Shown one piece after another: positions 8,433 through 17,559 of a stretch of DNA of 64,000 nucleotides. This DNA comes from Desertibaculum subflavum (GTDB lineage: Bacteria > Pseudomonadota > Alphaproteobacteria > Ferrovibrionales > Ferrovibrionaceae): the NCBI GenBank assembly GCA_003576705.1, contig QOZS01000019.1:31257-95256 (forward strand). Direction: 5' to 3'. A model generated the notes under the pieces. The model was not told the DNA's origin and made no database searches. It saw only the letters and a list, made by a program, of their open reading frames with translations. Position numbers and translations under genes: made by a program. Every line of letters starts with the position of its first letter. Within the stretch, counting starts at the first letter, position 1.

Positions 8433-9827
8433 TTGGCGACCACTGCCGCCTCCACTGACAGCCGCGCCGCCCTGCCCTCGGTCGACCGGGTGCTGCGGAG
8501 CGAAGCCGGCGCGAAGCTGGTCGCGGCCCATGGCCGCGCGCTGGCGCTCGACGCGGTGCGCGAGGTGCTGGCGGAGCTGCGCACTGAGCGGGCGGCGGCG
8601 AGCGAGGCCGGGGTCGCGGCCGACGCCGCCGCGCGCCTCGCCGAGCTGACGGCGCCGTCGCAGAAGCCGGTGTTCAATCTCACCGGCGTGGTGCTGCACA
8701 CCAATCTCGGCCGCGCGCCGATGCCGCCGGAGGCGGCCGCCGCCGCCGCGGCGGCGATGCAGAGCGCGACCAACCTGGAATTCGATCTCGACAGCGGCAA
8801 GCGCGGCGACCGCGACGCGCATGTCGAGAGCTGGATCTGCCGCCTGACCGGCGCCGAGGCGGCGACGGTGGTGAACAACAATGCCGCGGCGGTGTTGCTG
8901 GTGCTCAACACTTTCGCGCTCAGGAAAGAAGTGCCGGTCAGCCGCGGCGAGCTGATCGAGATCGGCGGCGCCTTCCGCATGCCGGAGATCATGGCCCGCG
9001 CCGGCTGCCGGCTGGTCGAGGTCGGCACCACCAACCGCACGCATCTGAAGGACTATGCCGGCGCGATCTCGAAGAAGACCGGGATGCTGATGAAGGTGCA
9101 TCCCTCGAACTACGCGATCGCCGGCTTCACCAAGACGGTCGGCGATGCCGAGCTCGCCCGGCTCGCCCACGAGCACGGCCTGCCCTACGCGGTCGATCTC
9201 GGCAGCGGCCAGCTGGTCGACCTCGCGCAGTACGGCCTGCCGCATGAGCCGACACCCGCTGAAGCGATCGCGGCCGGCGCCGATCTCGTCACCTTCTCCG
9301 GCGACAAGCTGCTCGGCGGGCCGCAATGCGGCATCGTGGTCGGCAAGGCGGCGCTGATGGCGAAGCTCGACCGCAATCCGCTGAAGCGCGCGCTGCGGCT
9401 CGACAAGGGTCGCCTCGCGGCGCTCGAGGCCGTGCTGAAGCTCTATGCCGATCCGGAACGGCTCGCCGAACGCTTGCCCACCCTGCGCCTGCTGATCCGC
9501 GAGCAAGGCGAGATCCGCGCGGCGGCTGAGCGCTTGCGGCCCGCAATGACCCACGCCGTGGGCGCTGGCTTTGCCGTGACCGTGGCGGAATGCGCGAGCC
9601 AGATCGGCTCCGGCTCACTGCCGGTCGACCGGCTTGCCAGCGCCTGCCTCGCCATCCGCGCCAAGGCGAAGGGCGGCGGCAGCGTCGAGCGCCTCGCCGC
9701 CGCCTTGCGCGCGCTGCCGAAACCCGTGGTCGGCAGAATCGAGGATGGCGCGCTGAAGCTCGACCTGCGCTGCCTGGAAGACGAGGCCGGATTCCGCGCC
9801 AACCTCGACGGATTCTCTCTCAGCTGA
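8433..9827 (+). CDS. selA: L-seryl-tRNA(Sec) selenium transferase
   Basis: A 464-residue PLP enzyme that converts seryl-tRNA(Sec) to selenocysteinyl-tRNA(Sec) using selenophosphate, the committing step of bacterial selenocysteine synthesis. Hallmarks are [15 protein letters not shown] near residue 75, [25 protein letters not shown], and the PLP lysine Lys292 in [13 protein letters not shown]. Length is normal. The start is a TTG at 8433 with GGAG upstream. The usual partner selB and the tRNA-Sec gene selC are not in the window. A matching selenoprotein candidate lies at 17560-18312. Downstream, the hydantoinase gene converges with a 6-bp gap. Confidence 0.95.
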   Translation: MATTAASTDSRAALPSVDRVLRSEAGAKLVAAHGRALALDAVREVLAELRTERAAASEAGVAADAAARLAELTAPSQKPVFNLTGVVLHTNLGRAPMPPEAAAAAAAAMQSATNLEFDLDSGKRGDRDAHVESWICRLTGAEAATVVNNNAAAVLLVLNTFALRKEVPVSRGELIEIGGAFRMPEIMARAGCRLVEVGTTNRTHLKDYAGAISKKTGMLMKVHPSNYAIAGFTKTVGDAELARLAHEHGLPYAVDLGSGQLVDLAQYGLPHEPTPAEAIAAGADLVTFSGDKLLGGPQCGIVVGKAALMAKLDRNPLKRALRLDKGRLAALEAVLKLYADPERLAERLPTLRLLIREQGEIRAAAERLRPAMTHAVGAGFAVTVAECASQIGSGSLPVDRLASACLAIRAKAKGGGSVERLAAALRALPKPVVGRIEDGALKLDLRCLEDEAGFRANLDGFSLS

Positions 9828-9833
9828 CCGAAA

Positions 9834-11288
9834 TCACGCGAAGAGCGCCGGATCGACCACCGGACGGCCGCGCGGCACCGCCGTCTCGGGCAGCGCGCAG
9901 CGCATGAACTGGCCGCGGCCGGGCTTCGCCGTCACCTCGCCTTCGCGCATCACCCGCTCGCCGCGCGAGAACACTTCCACCGGCCAGCCCTTCACGCGGC
10001 GGCCCTCATAGGGCGTGTAGCCGGTCCGGTCGTTCAGCATCTTCCAGGTGATCGTCACCTCGCGGTCCTTGTCCCAGATAGCGAGATCGGCATCGGCGCC
10101 GATGGCAATGGTGCCCTTTTTCGGATGCAGGCCATAGAGCTTGGCGTGGTTGGTGGCGGTGAGGGCCACGAATTGCTGCAGGCTGAGCCGGCCGGTCTGC
10201 ACGCCTTCGGAGAAGAGCAGCGGCAGGCGGGTCGCGATGCCCGGCACGCCGTTGCCGATCTTGCTGAACGGCGGCTTCGGCCCTTGCGCGAACTTGCCCT
10301 GCTTGTTGAGGGTGAAGGGCGAGTGGTCCGAGGAGAGCACGCTGAAGATGCCCTGCTCCAGCCCGCGCCAGACGAATTCCTGGTTGGCCTTGTCGCGCGG
10401 CGGCGGCGAGCACATGCAGCGCGCGCCGTGCCAATCGTCGTCGTCGAAGCCGCCCATATCCTCCTCCGACAGGAAGAGATATTGCGGGCAGGTCTCGCCG
10501 TAGATCTTCAGGCCGCGGCCCTGCGCCCAGTGGATCTGCTCGATCGCCTCCTTGGCGGAGACATGGACCAGCAGGATCGGCGTGTCGAGCAGCTCGGCCA
10601 GCGAGATGGCACGGTGCGTCGCCTCGCGCTCCACCACGTTGGGGCGGGAGGTCGCGTGATAACGCGGCTGGACGCGGCCGGCGAGCTCGAGCTTTTCGGT
10701 CAGCCATTCGATGCAATCGGTGTTCTCGGCATGGATCATCGTCATCGCGCCCTCGCGCCGGGCCAGCGCGAGGATGTCCAGGATCTGCCGGTCGTTCACC
10801 TTCAGGCTGTCATAGGTCATGTAGAGCTTGAACGAGGTGTAGCCGTCGCCGATCAGCGCCGGCAGTTCCTGGCCCAGCACGCTGGGCGTCGGGTCGGTGA
10901 CGATCAGGTGGAAGGCATAGTCGATCACCGGCTTGCCTTCGGCCTTGCGGTGGTAATCCTCCACCGCCGCCCGCAGCGACTGCCCGCGCAGCTGCTGCGC
11001 GAACGGGATCACCGTGGTGGTGCCGCCGGTGACGGCGGATTGCGTCGCCGAGAGAAAGTCGTCGGCGTTGCGGGCGCCGTCGAGGCCGGGCGGCTGGTCC
11101 ATGTGGCAATGGCTGTCAATGCCGCCGGGCAGGACCAGGCGGCCCGAGGCGTCGACCACCTCGGCGGCATCCTCCAGATTGTCGGCGAGGGCCGCGATGC
11201 GGCCGTCCTTGACCCCGATATCGGCGCGGAAGGTGTCGGTCGCGGTCGCCACCGCGCCGCCCTTCACCACGAGATCGAACCTCGCCAT
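9834..11288 (-). CDS. Dihydropyrimidinase/hydantoinase family amidohydrolase
   Basis: A 484-residue cyclic-amide hydrolase that opens hydantoin, dihydropyrimidine or similar rings in the cytoplasm. The metal-binding HxH is His60 and His62 in GGIDSHCHMDQ; the bridging carboxylated lysine is Lys154 in TSFKLYMTY; further ligands are in MIHAEN and LLVHVSAKEA, and the late Asp is in LSSDHSPF. It has a GGAGGG ribosome site just upstream. It is the last gene of an operon with the AMDase-like and HIU-hydrolase-like genes, so its natural substrate may be a purine-derived or substituted hydantoin. D-hydantoinase, dihydropyrimidinase and allantoinase-like roles cannot be separated from sequence alone. 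Confidence 0.92.
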   Translation of the reverse strand: MARFDLVVKGGAVATATDTFRADIGVKDGRIAALADNLEDAAEVVDASGRLVLPGGIDSHCHMDQPPGLDGARNADDFLSATQSAVTGGTTTVIPFAQQLRGQSLRAAVEDYHRKAEGKPVIDYAFHLIVTDPTPSVLGQELPALIGDGYTSFKLYMTYDSLKVNDRQILDILALARREGAMTMIHAENTDCIEWLTEKLELAGRVQPRYHATSRPNVVEREATHRAISLAELLDTPILLVHVSAKEAIEQIHWAQGRGLKIYGETCPQYLFLSEEDMGGFDDDDWHGARCMCSPPPRDKANQEFVWRGLEQGIFSVLSSDHSPFTLNKQGKFAQGPKPPFSKIGNGVPGIATRLPLLFSEGVQTGRLSLQQFVALTATNHAKLYGLHPKKGTIAIGADADLAIWDKDREVTITWKMLNDRTGYTPYEGRRVKGWPVEVFSRGERVMREGEVTAKPGRGQFMRCALPETAVPRGRPVVDPALFA

Positions 11289-11299
11289 CGCATGCCCTC

Positions 11300-12028
11300 C
11301 TAGGCGACTTCCTGGAACAGCCGGCCCCAGCCCTTGATCCGCTTCGGATCGACGCCGGCGATGCGGAGCGATCCCCAGACCGCGGTCGCCACCGTGTCGT
11401 AGATCGGAATGCCGATCTCGCGCTCGAGCGCCTCGACCAGGGGCGCCGCGCGCAGGTTGGTGCAGAACACGGCGATCGCCTGCGGCTTCTCTGCCGCCAC
11501 CTCGCGCACCATGCGCGCGATCACGTCGGGCCCGTATTCGGAGAAGGAGAAGTTGCCCTTGTCGCGCAAATGCCGCTCGGCGACGCAGGTCCAGCCTTCG
11601 CGGGCGAAATTGGCCACGATCTTCTCCTGGATCTCGTCGAGATAGGGGGTGACGAGCCCATAGCTCTTCTGGCCGGTGCGGTTCAGGATCTCGCCGAGCG
11701 CCAGGGTGGAGGACGTGGCGGGGATGCCGGTCTCGCGCTGGATGGCAGCGCAGAGCTCGCGGTCAGCATCGAGGCCGAGCCAGCCGGCCGAGGTGCCGTT
11801 CCAGCAGATCGCCTGCACGCGCGCATCGGCGAGCAGGGTCGCCGCCGCCAGGATCGGCGCATTGTCGAACTGGCCGAGCGCCGCGTCGCGCAGCGAGATC
11901 TCCGTCACCTTGAACCGGCCGAAATGCGCGGTGATGTCGGGCGTGCCGGCCAGCATGGCGCTGGTCACCGGCTCCAGCACCGTGTTGGAGGACGGCGTCA
12001 GCATCCCGAGCAAGGTTCGTCCCGTCAT
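11300..12028 (-). CDS. Asp/Glu racemase superfamily protein, arylmalonate decarboxylase / maleate isomerase-like
   Basis: A 242-residue protein. I use the ATG at 12028 because the family begins there (TGRTLLGMLTPSSNTVLEP); the frame is open further up. Proteins of this group have two half-sites that can each carry a catalytic Cys. The second is present (VFCTNLRAAPLVEAL). The first half-site reads CWNGTSAGW, where a Gly sits at the place that aligns with the Cys of isomerases and racemases. Arylmalonate decarboxylase has this same Gly/Cys arrangement, so a one-base decarboxylation or related chemistry is more likely than racemisation. It lies between the HIU-hydrolase-like gene and hydantoinase in one operon. 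Confidence 0.8.
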   Translation of the reverse strand: MTGRTLLGMLTPSSNTVLEPVTSAMLAGTPDITAHFGRFKVTEISLRDAALGQFDNAPILAAATLLADARVQAICWNGTSAGWLGLDADRELCAAIQRETGIPATSSTLALGEILNRTGQKSYGLVTPYLDEIQEKIVANFAREGWTCVAERHLRDKGNFSFSEYGPDVIARMVREVAAEKPQAIAVFCTNLRAAPLVEALEREIGIPIYDTVATAVWGSLRIAGVDPKRIKGWGRLFQEVA

Positions 12029-12101
12029 CCCGTCCTCATCTGGGCATCGCCCGTCTCTGGGCATCGGTTGAGCAGCTGCCTCATGATTGGGCCGCCGCAG
12101 C

Positions 12102-12458
12102 CTATCCGCCACGATACATCGAGAAGCCCCAGGGCGTCGTCTTCAACGGCAGATGGTAGTGCTGGGCGATGTCGGCCACGCCGAACCGGAACGGCGTCGC
12201 CTCCAGGAAGGCCGGCTCCGGCAGCGTGACGCCGACGGCGCGGAAATAGTCGCCGATATGGAACACCGCTTCGTACAGCCCAGGCGCCTCGATCCCGGCG
12301 CCGCGCGTGACGGGGTGGTCAAGCGTTCCGTCGGTCCCTAGGGTGCCGGCCGCGATCAGCCGGCGCGCCGGTGCCAGCGCGAAGACCTCCACCCGCATGC
12401 CGCGCGCCGGCCGTCCGATCGTCGCGTCCACCACGTGAAGAGAGATGCCGCCGGCCAT
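12102..12458 (-). CDS. uraH: 5-hydroxyisourate hydrolase-like protein (transthyretin family)
   Basis: A 118-residue protein with the full transthyretin/HIU hydrolase fold: SLHVVDATIGRPA at the start, VTLPEPAFLEATPFRFG, then QHYHLPLKTTPWGFSMYRGG at the end. HIU hydrolase converts 5-hydroxyisourate to OHCU in urate breakdown. The two active-site histidines (His8 and one in HYHLPL) are kept. However, the usual DGR arginine is replaced (TDGTLD) and the C-terminal YRGS signature ends in Gly (YRGG). It may therefore be a divergent or altered-specificity member. It is the first gene of the three-gene minus-strand operon and is divergent from an MFS transporter 48 bp away. Confidence 0.85.
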   Translation of the reverse strand: MAGGISLHVVDATIGRPARGMRVEVFALAPARRLIAAGTLGTDGTLDHPVTRGAGIEAPGLYEAVFHIGDYFRAVGVTLPEPAFLEATPFRFGVADIAQHYHLPLKTTPWGFSMYRGG

Positions 12459-12506
12459 GTCGTCCGTTCCGCCAATGCCCTGCCGGCGGCATGCAAGGGG
12501 CAGGCC

Positions 12507-13694
12507 GTGAGCCCGTCGCGCGGCGAGGTGATGCTGACGGTCGGCACCCTCAACTGGACGATGGCGATCCTGGCCGGCAGCTTCTTCGCGGTACCGACCC
12601 TGGCGCCGGCCATCGCCGCCGATCTCGGCGTCGAGGCCGGTATCGTCGGGCTCTATGCGACGATCGTCTTCGCCGTGGCGATGGCCAGCTCGCTGGTCGG
12701 CGGGCCGATCGCGGCGCGGTTCGGTCCCCTCCGCCTTCTGGCCGTCTGCATGGCCTGCGTGACCGGCGCCATGGTGCTGGCCGGCGGCGGCTCGCTCTTC
12801 TGGCTGCTTTGCGCCGCCGTCCTGCTCGGGATCGGCTTCGGGCCGGAGACACCGGCGAGTTCGCTCGTGCTGTCCCGCGTCGCGACGGGACCCCGGCGTC
12901 CGCTGATCTTCTCCATCAAGCAGACCGGCAACCAGGTCGGCGGCATGCTGGGCTCGCTCAGCCTGCCGGCGCTGCTGCCGCTGGTCGGCTGGCGCGGCGG
13001 CCTGCTGATGTTCGCCGGGCTCGCGGTGCTGGCCATTCCGCTTCTGCTGTGGCTGCGCCGTCGCCTCGAACCGCCGCCGGTGATCGACAGCAGGCCGTCC
13101 TTCGCGGTGCTGATCTCCTCGTTGCGGCTGGTGCTGCAGACCAGCGCGCTTCGCCGGCTCGCCGCCGCGTCCTTCGGCGTGTCGCTGGCGCAGACCTGCA
13201 TGCACACCTTCCTGGTCAGCTTCGCGGTGATCGATCGCGGCTTTCCGCTGGCGACGGCGGCGCTGCTGCTTTCCGCCTGCCAGGTCGGCGGCTTCGTCGG
13301 CCGCATCGGCTGGGGCTTCATCGCCGGGCGCTACCTGCCGACCCGCATCGTGCTCGGCCTGATCGGGCTCGGCGCGGCGATCGGCACCATCGCCATCGTC
13401 AGCCTGCCGGCCAGCCTCGCCTGGCTCGCCGGGCCGGCTTTCCTGCTCGGCCTGACGGCCAGCGGCTGGAACGGCGTGTTCCTCGCCGAGGTCGCGACCC
13501 TGGCGCCGGAGGGCAAGGTGGCGGAGGCGACCGGCGGCATGCTGACGCCGTCCTATGTCGGGCTGATCCTCGGGCCGATGATCTTCGGCGGCGTGCTGTG
13601 GGTGGCGGGATCCTACGGGATCGCCTTCCTGGTCTCGGCCGGCATCTGCCTCGCTTCCATGCTGCCGCTCGCCGCGCCGCCGAAACGCGGTTAA
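12507..13694 (+). CDS. MFS transporter
   Basis: A major facilitator with about 12 membrane helices over 395 residues (for example NWTMAILAGSFFAVPTLAPAI, SSLVGGPIAARFGP with the inter-helix 2-3 motif, and a final YGIAFLVSAGICLASMLPL). Start codon is uncertain: the GTG at 12507 has AAGGGG upstream, and the ATG at 12531 is the alternative. It is transcribed away from the uraH-like operon, which suggests it imports the substrate of that pathway, such as a hydantoin, purine derivative or malonate-like acid. Substrate specificity cannot be read from the sequence. Confidence 0.88.
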   Translation: MSPSRGEVMLTVGTLNWTMAILAGSFFAVPTLAPAIAADLGVEAGIVGLYATIVFAVAMASSLVGGPIAARFGPLRLLAVCMACVTGAMVLAGGGSLFWLLCAAVLLGIGFGPETPASSLVLSRVATGPRRPLIFSIKQTGNQVGGMLGSLSLPALLPLVGWRGGLLMFAGLAVLAIPLLLWLRRRLEPPPVIDSRPSFAVLISSLRLVLQTSALRRLAAASFGVSLAQTCMHTFLVSFAVIDRGFPLATAALLLSACQVGGFVGRIGWGFIAGRYLPTRIVLGLIGLGAAIGTIAIVSLPASLAWLAGPAFLLGLTASGWNGVFLAEVATLAPEGKVAEATGGMLTPSYVGLILGPMIFGGVLWVAGSYGIAFLVSAGICLASMLPLAAPPKRG

Positions 13695-13772
13695 CACCAC
13701 CCTCCTCGATGGACAGGCGCCGGTGAAAGGCTTCTAATCCTTGGGCATTCGACGCGGCGCGGGGGAGGCGTG

Positions 13773-16700
13773 ATGCCGCAGGGAACGACGGTGCTCGCAC
13801 TGTCGCTCGGCTATCTGGGCCTGCTGTTCGCCATCGCCCATCTCGGCGAGCGGCACGCGAAGCGATGGTCGGAGAGCCGTCTCGGCCCGATCGTCTACGC
13901 GCTGAGCCTGGCGATCTACTGCACGTCGTGGACCTTCTACGGCTCGGTCGGCCGCGCCGCCACCGCCGGTCCCGACTTCATCCTCATCTATGTCGGCCCG
14001 ACGCTGGTGATGATCCTGGGCTATCCCGCGATGGCCAAGATGATCGCCGCGGCCAAGCGGGAGAACGTCACCTCGATCGCCGATTTCCTCGGCTCGCGCT
14101 ACGGCAAGAGCCGCGCCGTCGCGGTGGTGGCGACCCTGATCGCCGCCGTCGGCGTGCTGCCCTATATCGCGCTGCAGCTGCAGGCCGTCACGTTCTCCTT
14201 CGCCGCGCTGCTGGGCCTGAAGGGCGATCTGCAGACCGCCGACCTGCCGCTGCCGCTGCGCGACACTGCGCTGGTGGTGGCGGTGGTGATGGCGGCTTTC
14301 ACCATCCTGTTCGGCGTGCGCAACATCCAGGCCTCGGAGCAGCACCGCGGCATGATGCTGGCGATCGCCTTCGAGTCGATCGTCAAGCTGGTCGCCTTCA
14401 TCGCCGTCGGCGTGTTCGTCGTCTATGGCCTCTATGGCGGCTGGAACGATCTCGGGCAGGCCATCGAGGCGCGGCCCGCCGTGCAGGCGAGCCTGGAAGG
14501 CGGCACGCCGGCGAGCGGTTGGATCGTGATGACGGCGCTGGCCGGCTTCGCCTTCCTCTGCCTGCCGCGGCAGTTCCACGTCGCGGTGGTGGAGCACGAT
14601 CATCCAAGCGGCCTCAAGGCGGCGCGGTGGCTGTTCCCGCTCTACCTGCTGCTGATCAACCTGTTCGTGGTGCCGATCGCCGCCGCCGGCCTGCTCAAGC
14701 TCGGCCCCGGCGCCGATCCGGACATGTTCGTGCTGACCCTGCCGCTCAATGCCGGCCAGTCGTGGCTGTCCATCTTCGCCTTCATCGGCGGCCTCTCGGC
14801 GGCGACCAGCATGATCATCGTCGCCTGCGTGGCGCTCTCCGGCATGATCGGCAACGAGCTGGTGATGCCGCTCCTGCTGCGCCGGCGTGCCGGCGAAAGC
14901 AGCGCGCTCGGCCCGCTGGTGCTGGCGGTGCGGCGCATCGCCGTCTGCGTCATCCTGGCGCTGGCCTATCTCTATCACCAGGCCGTCGCCGGCCACCTGC
15001 CGCTGGTCTCGATCGGCCTGATCTCATTCTGCGCCGTCGCCAATTTCGCGCCGCCTTTGCTGCTCGGTCTCTATTGGCGCGGCGCGCACCGGCTCGGCGT
15101 CGTGGCCGGGCTGCTCGGCGGCTTCGCCCTCTGGGTGCATACGCTGCTGCTGCCCTCGATCACCCGCGATGTCGGCAGCGGGCGGAAGCCGCCGCTCGCC
15201 GACTGGATGCCGGATGCGCTGGGCGGGCTCGACTTCTTCGCCCAGGGATTCCTTGCCTCGATCAGCGTCAATATCGCGCTGCTGGTGCTGGTGTCGCTGC
15301 TTGCCCGCGCCCATGCCCGCGATGCGGCGCAGGCGCGTTCTTTCGTCGGCGGCGACGACGGCCCGGCGCCGGCCGAGGAGCCGGCGGCCGATCCGCGTCT
15401 CGACGAGCTGCGCGCGCTGGTCGCCCGCTTCGTCGGGGCCGAGCGCGCCGCTGCCGCCTTCGCGGGGCAGAGCCTTTCCGGGCCGGCGGCGCTCGCCCAT
15501 ACCGAGCACATCCTGGCGGGCGCGATCGGCGCCGCTTCGGCCCGCGTCGTGGTCGCATCGATCGGCGGCGGCACGCGCTTCTCCTTCCGCTCCACCCGGC
15601 AGATCCTGGGCCAGGCCTCGGAGGCGATCCGCACCAACTACGAGCTGCTGCGCAAGACACTGGACAACGTCGGCCTCGGCATCGCCACCTTCGACCGCGA
15701 CGGGCGCCTGGAAGTGTGGAACGAGCGGTTCGAATTCATGCTGGCGCTGCCCGACGAGGCGATGCAGGTCGGCGCGCGCATCGCCGACCTCGCCGCCGCC
15801 GCGCCGGATCTCGCCCATGTCGCCAAGGATCGCGGCGCGGCGCCCTTGCGGGAGCGCCGGCGGCCCGACGGCACCGTGGTGGAGATCCGGGTCGACCCGC
15901 TGCCCGATGGCGGCTTCGTCGTCACGGCGACCGACGTGACCGCGCGCGTGCGCGCGGCGGAGGCGATCCGCGACAGCGAGCGGCGCATCCGCGTCTATAC
16001 CGACAACGTGCCGGTGCTGATCAGCTATATCGATCAGGGCCAGCGCTACCGCTTCATCAACGGCCCCTACCAGGCCGCCCTCGGCCTGCCGGAGCGCGAT
16101 ATCGACGGCCGGCACCTGGTCGACGTGCTGGGCGCGGAGCGCTATGGCCGGCTCAAGCCCTATATCGACCGCGTGCTGGGCGGAGAGCCTCAGGTCTTCG
16201 AGATCGAGTTCCCGACCAACGATGCCAAGATCGAGGTGGCCCGCGGCACCTATCTGCCGCATGTCGACGATGCGGGCGAGGTGATCGGCTTCTTCGTGCT
16301 GTATCAGGACATCACCGAGCGGCGCCACGCCGAGGCAGCGCTGCGCCAGGCCGCCGAGACGCTGGAGCGCCGCGTGGTGGAGCGCACGGCCGAGCTGGAG
16401 GCGAGCCGCGCCGAGGCGGAGGCGGCCAATCTCGGCAAGACACGGTTCATTGCGGCGGCGAGCCACGACCTGCTGCAGCCGCTGCATGCGGCGCGCCTGT
16501 TCGCCGCGGCGCTGGCGGAGAGGCATCCGGGCGACGAGCTGGTGGGCAAGATCGACCAGGGCCTCGGCAGCGTCGAGGCGTTGCTCGATGCGCTGCTCGA
16601 CATCTCGCGCCTCGATTCCGGCGCGCTGGCGCCCGACCGCCAGCCGGTGCCGGCAGCGGAATTGATCGAACAGCTTGCCGCCACCTTCGCGCCGGTCGCG

Positions 16701-17549
16701 GCCCGGCGCGGCGCCAGTCTGACGGTCGTGCCGACATCGGCGGTGGCGATGACCGATCCGGCGCTGCTGCGCCGCGTGCTGCAGAACCTGATTTCCAACG
16801 CATTGCGCTATGGCGGCCGGCCCGGCGAGGCGCCGCGCGTGCTGATCGGCTGCCGCCGGGACCGGGCGGCGATCCGCATCGAGGTGTGGGACAACGGACC
16901 CGGCATTCCCGAGGACAAGCGCGAGGCGGTGTTCGAGGAGTTCACGCGGCTGGCCGGACCGTTCGGCGACCCGGCCCAGGGCCGCGGCCTCGGCCTCGGC
17001 CTCGCGATCGTCGAGCGCATTGCCCGCGTTCTGGACCACCCGCTGAGCCTGCGATCCGAAATGGGGCGCGGTTCGGTGTTCGCCATTACCGTGCCGCTGG
17101 CGAAATCACTGCCCGTGCGCATCGCCATTCCGGTGGCCGAGCCTGCCTCGCCCGCGGCGGCGACGCTGGTGCTGTGCGTCGACGACGAGGCGCCGGTGCG
17201 GGACGCCATGGCAACCTTGCTGCAGAGCTGGGGCTGCGAGGCGATCGTCGCCGCCGATGCCGAGGCGGCACGTGCGGCGCTGGCGGCATCGCCGCGCCTG
17301 CCGGATCTGGTGATCGCCGATCTGCATCTCGGCGGCGGGCTGGACGGCCTTGCCCTCATCGACCTGCTGCGCCGCGACCGCGGCATCTTCATCCCCGCCG
17401 CGGTGGTGACCGCCGATCGCGGCCCCGAGGTTCGCGCCCGCGCCCGCGAGCGCAATGTCGACGTGCTGCTGAAGCCGGTGCGGCCGGCGGCGCTGCGCGC
17501 GCTGATCGCGCAGCGGAGCCCGAAGCGCCCGGCCAGCGCGGCGGAGTAG
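13773..17549 (+). CDS. Symporter-domain hybrid sensor histidine kinase with PAS, HATPase and receiver domains
   Basis: A 1258-residue membrane sensor. Residues 1-510 form a sodium:solute symporter-like domain with about 12 or 13 helices (CTSWTFYGSVGRAA, GSRYGKSRAVAVVATLIA), as in CbrA-type kinases. Two PAS domains follow: about 625-725, around NVGLGIATFDRDGRLEVWNE, and about 735-850, around YIDQGQRYRFINGPYQAALG. A short coiled coil leads to HisKA with His898 in ASHDLLQP, then HATPase (NLISNALRYGG, DNGPGIP, GLGLGLAI) and a C-terminal receiver with Asp1183 in LVIADLHLGGG. The ATG at 13773 is preferred over the GTG at 13770 because of spacing from GGGGGAGG. No partner response regulator is adjacent. 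In relatives this architecture senses carbon/nitrogen supply. Confidence 0.92.
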   Translation: MPQGTTVLALSLGYLGLLFAIAHLGERHAKRWSESRLGPIVYALSLAIYCTSWTFYGSVGRAATAGPDFILIYVGPTLVMILGYPAMAKMIAAAKRENVTSIADFLGSRYGKSRAVAVVATLIAAVGVLPYIALQLQAVTFSFAALLGLKGDLQTADLPLPLRDTALVVAVVMAAFTILFGVRNIQASEQHRGMMLAIAFESIVKLVAFIAVGVFVVYGLYGGWNDLGQAIEARPAVQASLEGGTPASGWIVMTALAGFAFLCLPRQFHVAVVEHDHPSGLKAARWLFPLYLLLINLFVVPIAAAGLLKLGPGADPDMFVLTLPLNAGQSWLSIFAFIGGLSAATSMIIVACVALSGMIGNELVMPLLLRRRAGESSALGPLVLAVRRIAVCVILALAYLYHQAVAGHLPLVSIGLISFCAVANFAPPLLLGLYWRGAHRLGVVAGLLGGFALWVHTLLLPSITRDVGSGRKPPLADWMPDALGGLDFFAQGFLASISVNIALLVLVSLLARAHARDAAQARSFVGGDDGPAPAEEPAADPRLDELRALVARFVGAERAAAAFAGQSLSGPAALAHTEHILAGAIGAASARVVVASIGGGTRFSFRSTRQILGQASEAIRTNYELLRKTLDNVGLGIATFDRDGRLEVWNERFEFMLALPDEAMQVGARIADLAAAAPDLAHVAKDRGAAPLRERRRPDGTVVEIRVDPLPDGGFVVTATDVTARVRAAEAIRDSERRIRVYTDNVPVLISYIDQGQRYRFINGPYQAALGLPERDIDGRHLVDVLGAERYGRLKPYIDRVLGGEPQVFEIEFPTNDAKIEVARGTYLPHVDDAGEVIGFFVLYQDITERRHAEAALRQAAETLERRVVERTAELEASRAEAEAANLGKTRFIAAASHDLLQPLHAARLFAAALAERHPGDELVGKIDQGLGSVEALLDALLDISRLDSGALAPDRQPVPAAELIEQLAATFAPVAARRGASLTVVPTSAVAMTDPALLRRVLQNLISNALRYGGRPGEAPRVLIGCRRDRAAIRIEVWDNGPGIPEDKREAVFEEFTRLAGPFGDPAQGRGLGLGLAIVERIARVLDHPLSLRSEMGRGSVFAITVPLAKSLPVRIAIPVAEPASPAAATLVLCVDDEAPVRDAMATLLQSWGCEAIVAADAEAARAALAASPRLPDLVIADLHLGGGLDGLALIDLLRRDRGIFIPAAVVTADRGPEVRARARERNVDVLLKPVRPAALRALIAQRSPKRPASAAE

Positions 17550-17559
17550 CACGTCCGAG

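Noticed and set aside
12102..13700. 532-codon minus-strand frame covering the MFS gene and uraH
   Set aside because: Only the last 118 codons (from 12458) encode a protein family; the upstream part is the antisense of the MFS gene.
15024..17039. Minus-strand frame of 671 codons opposite the hybrid kinase
   Set aside because: Antisense shadow with biased composition and no recognisable domain.
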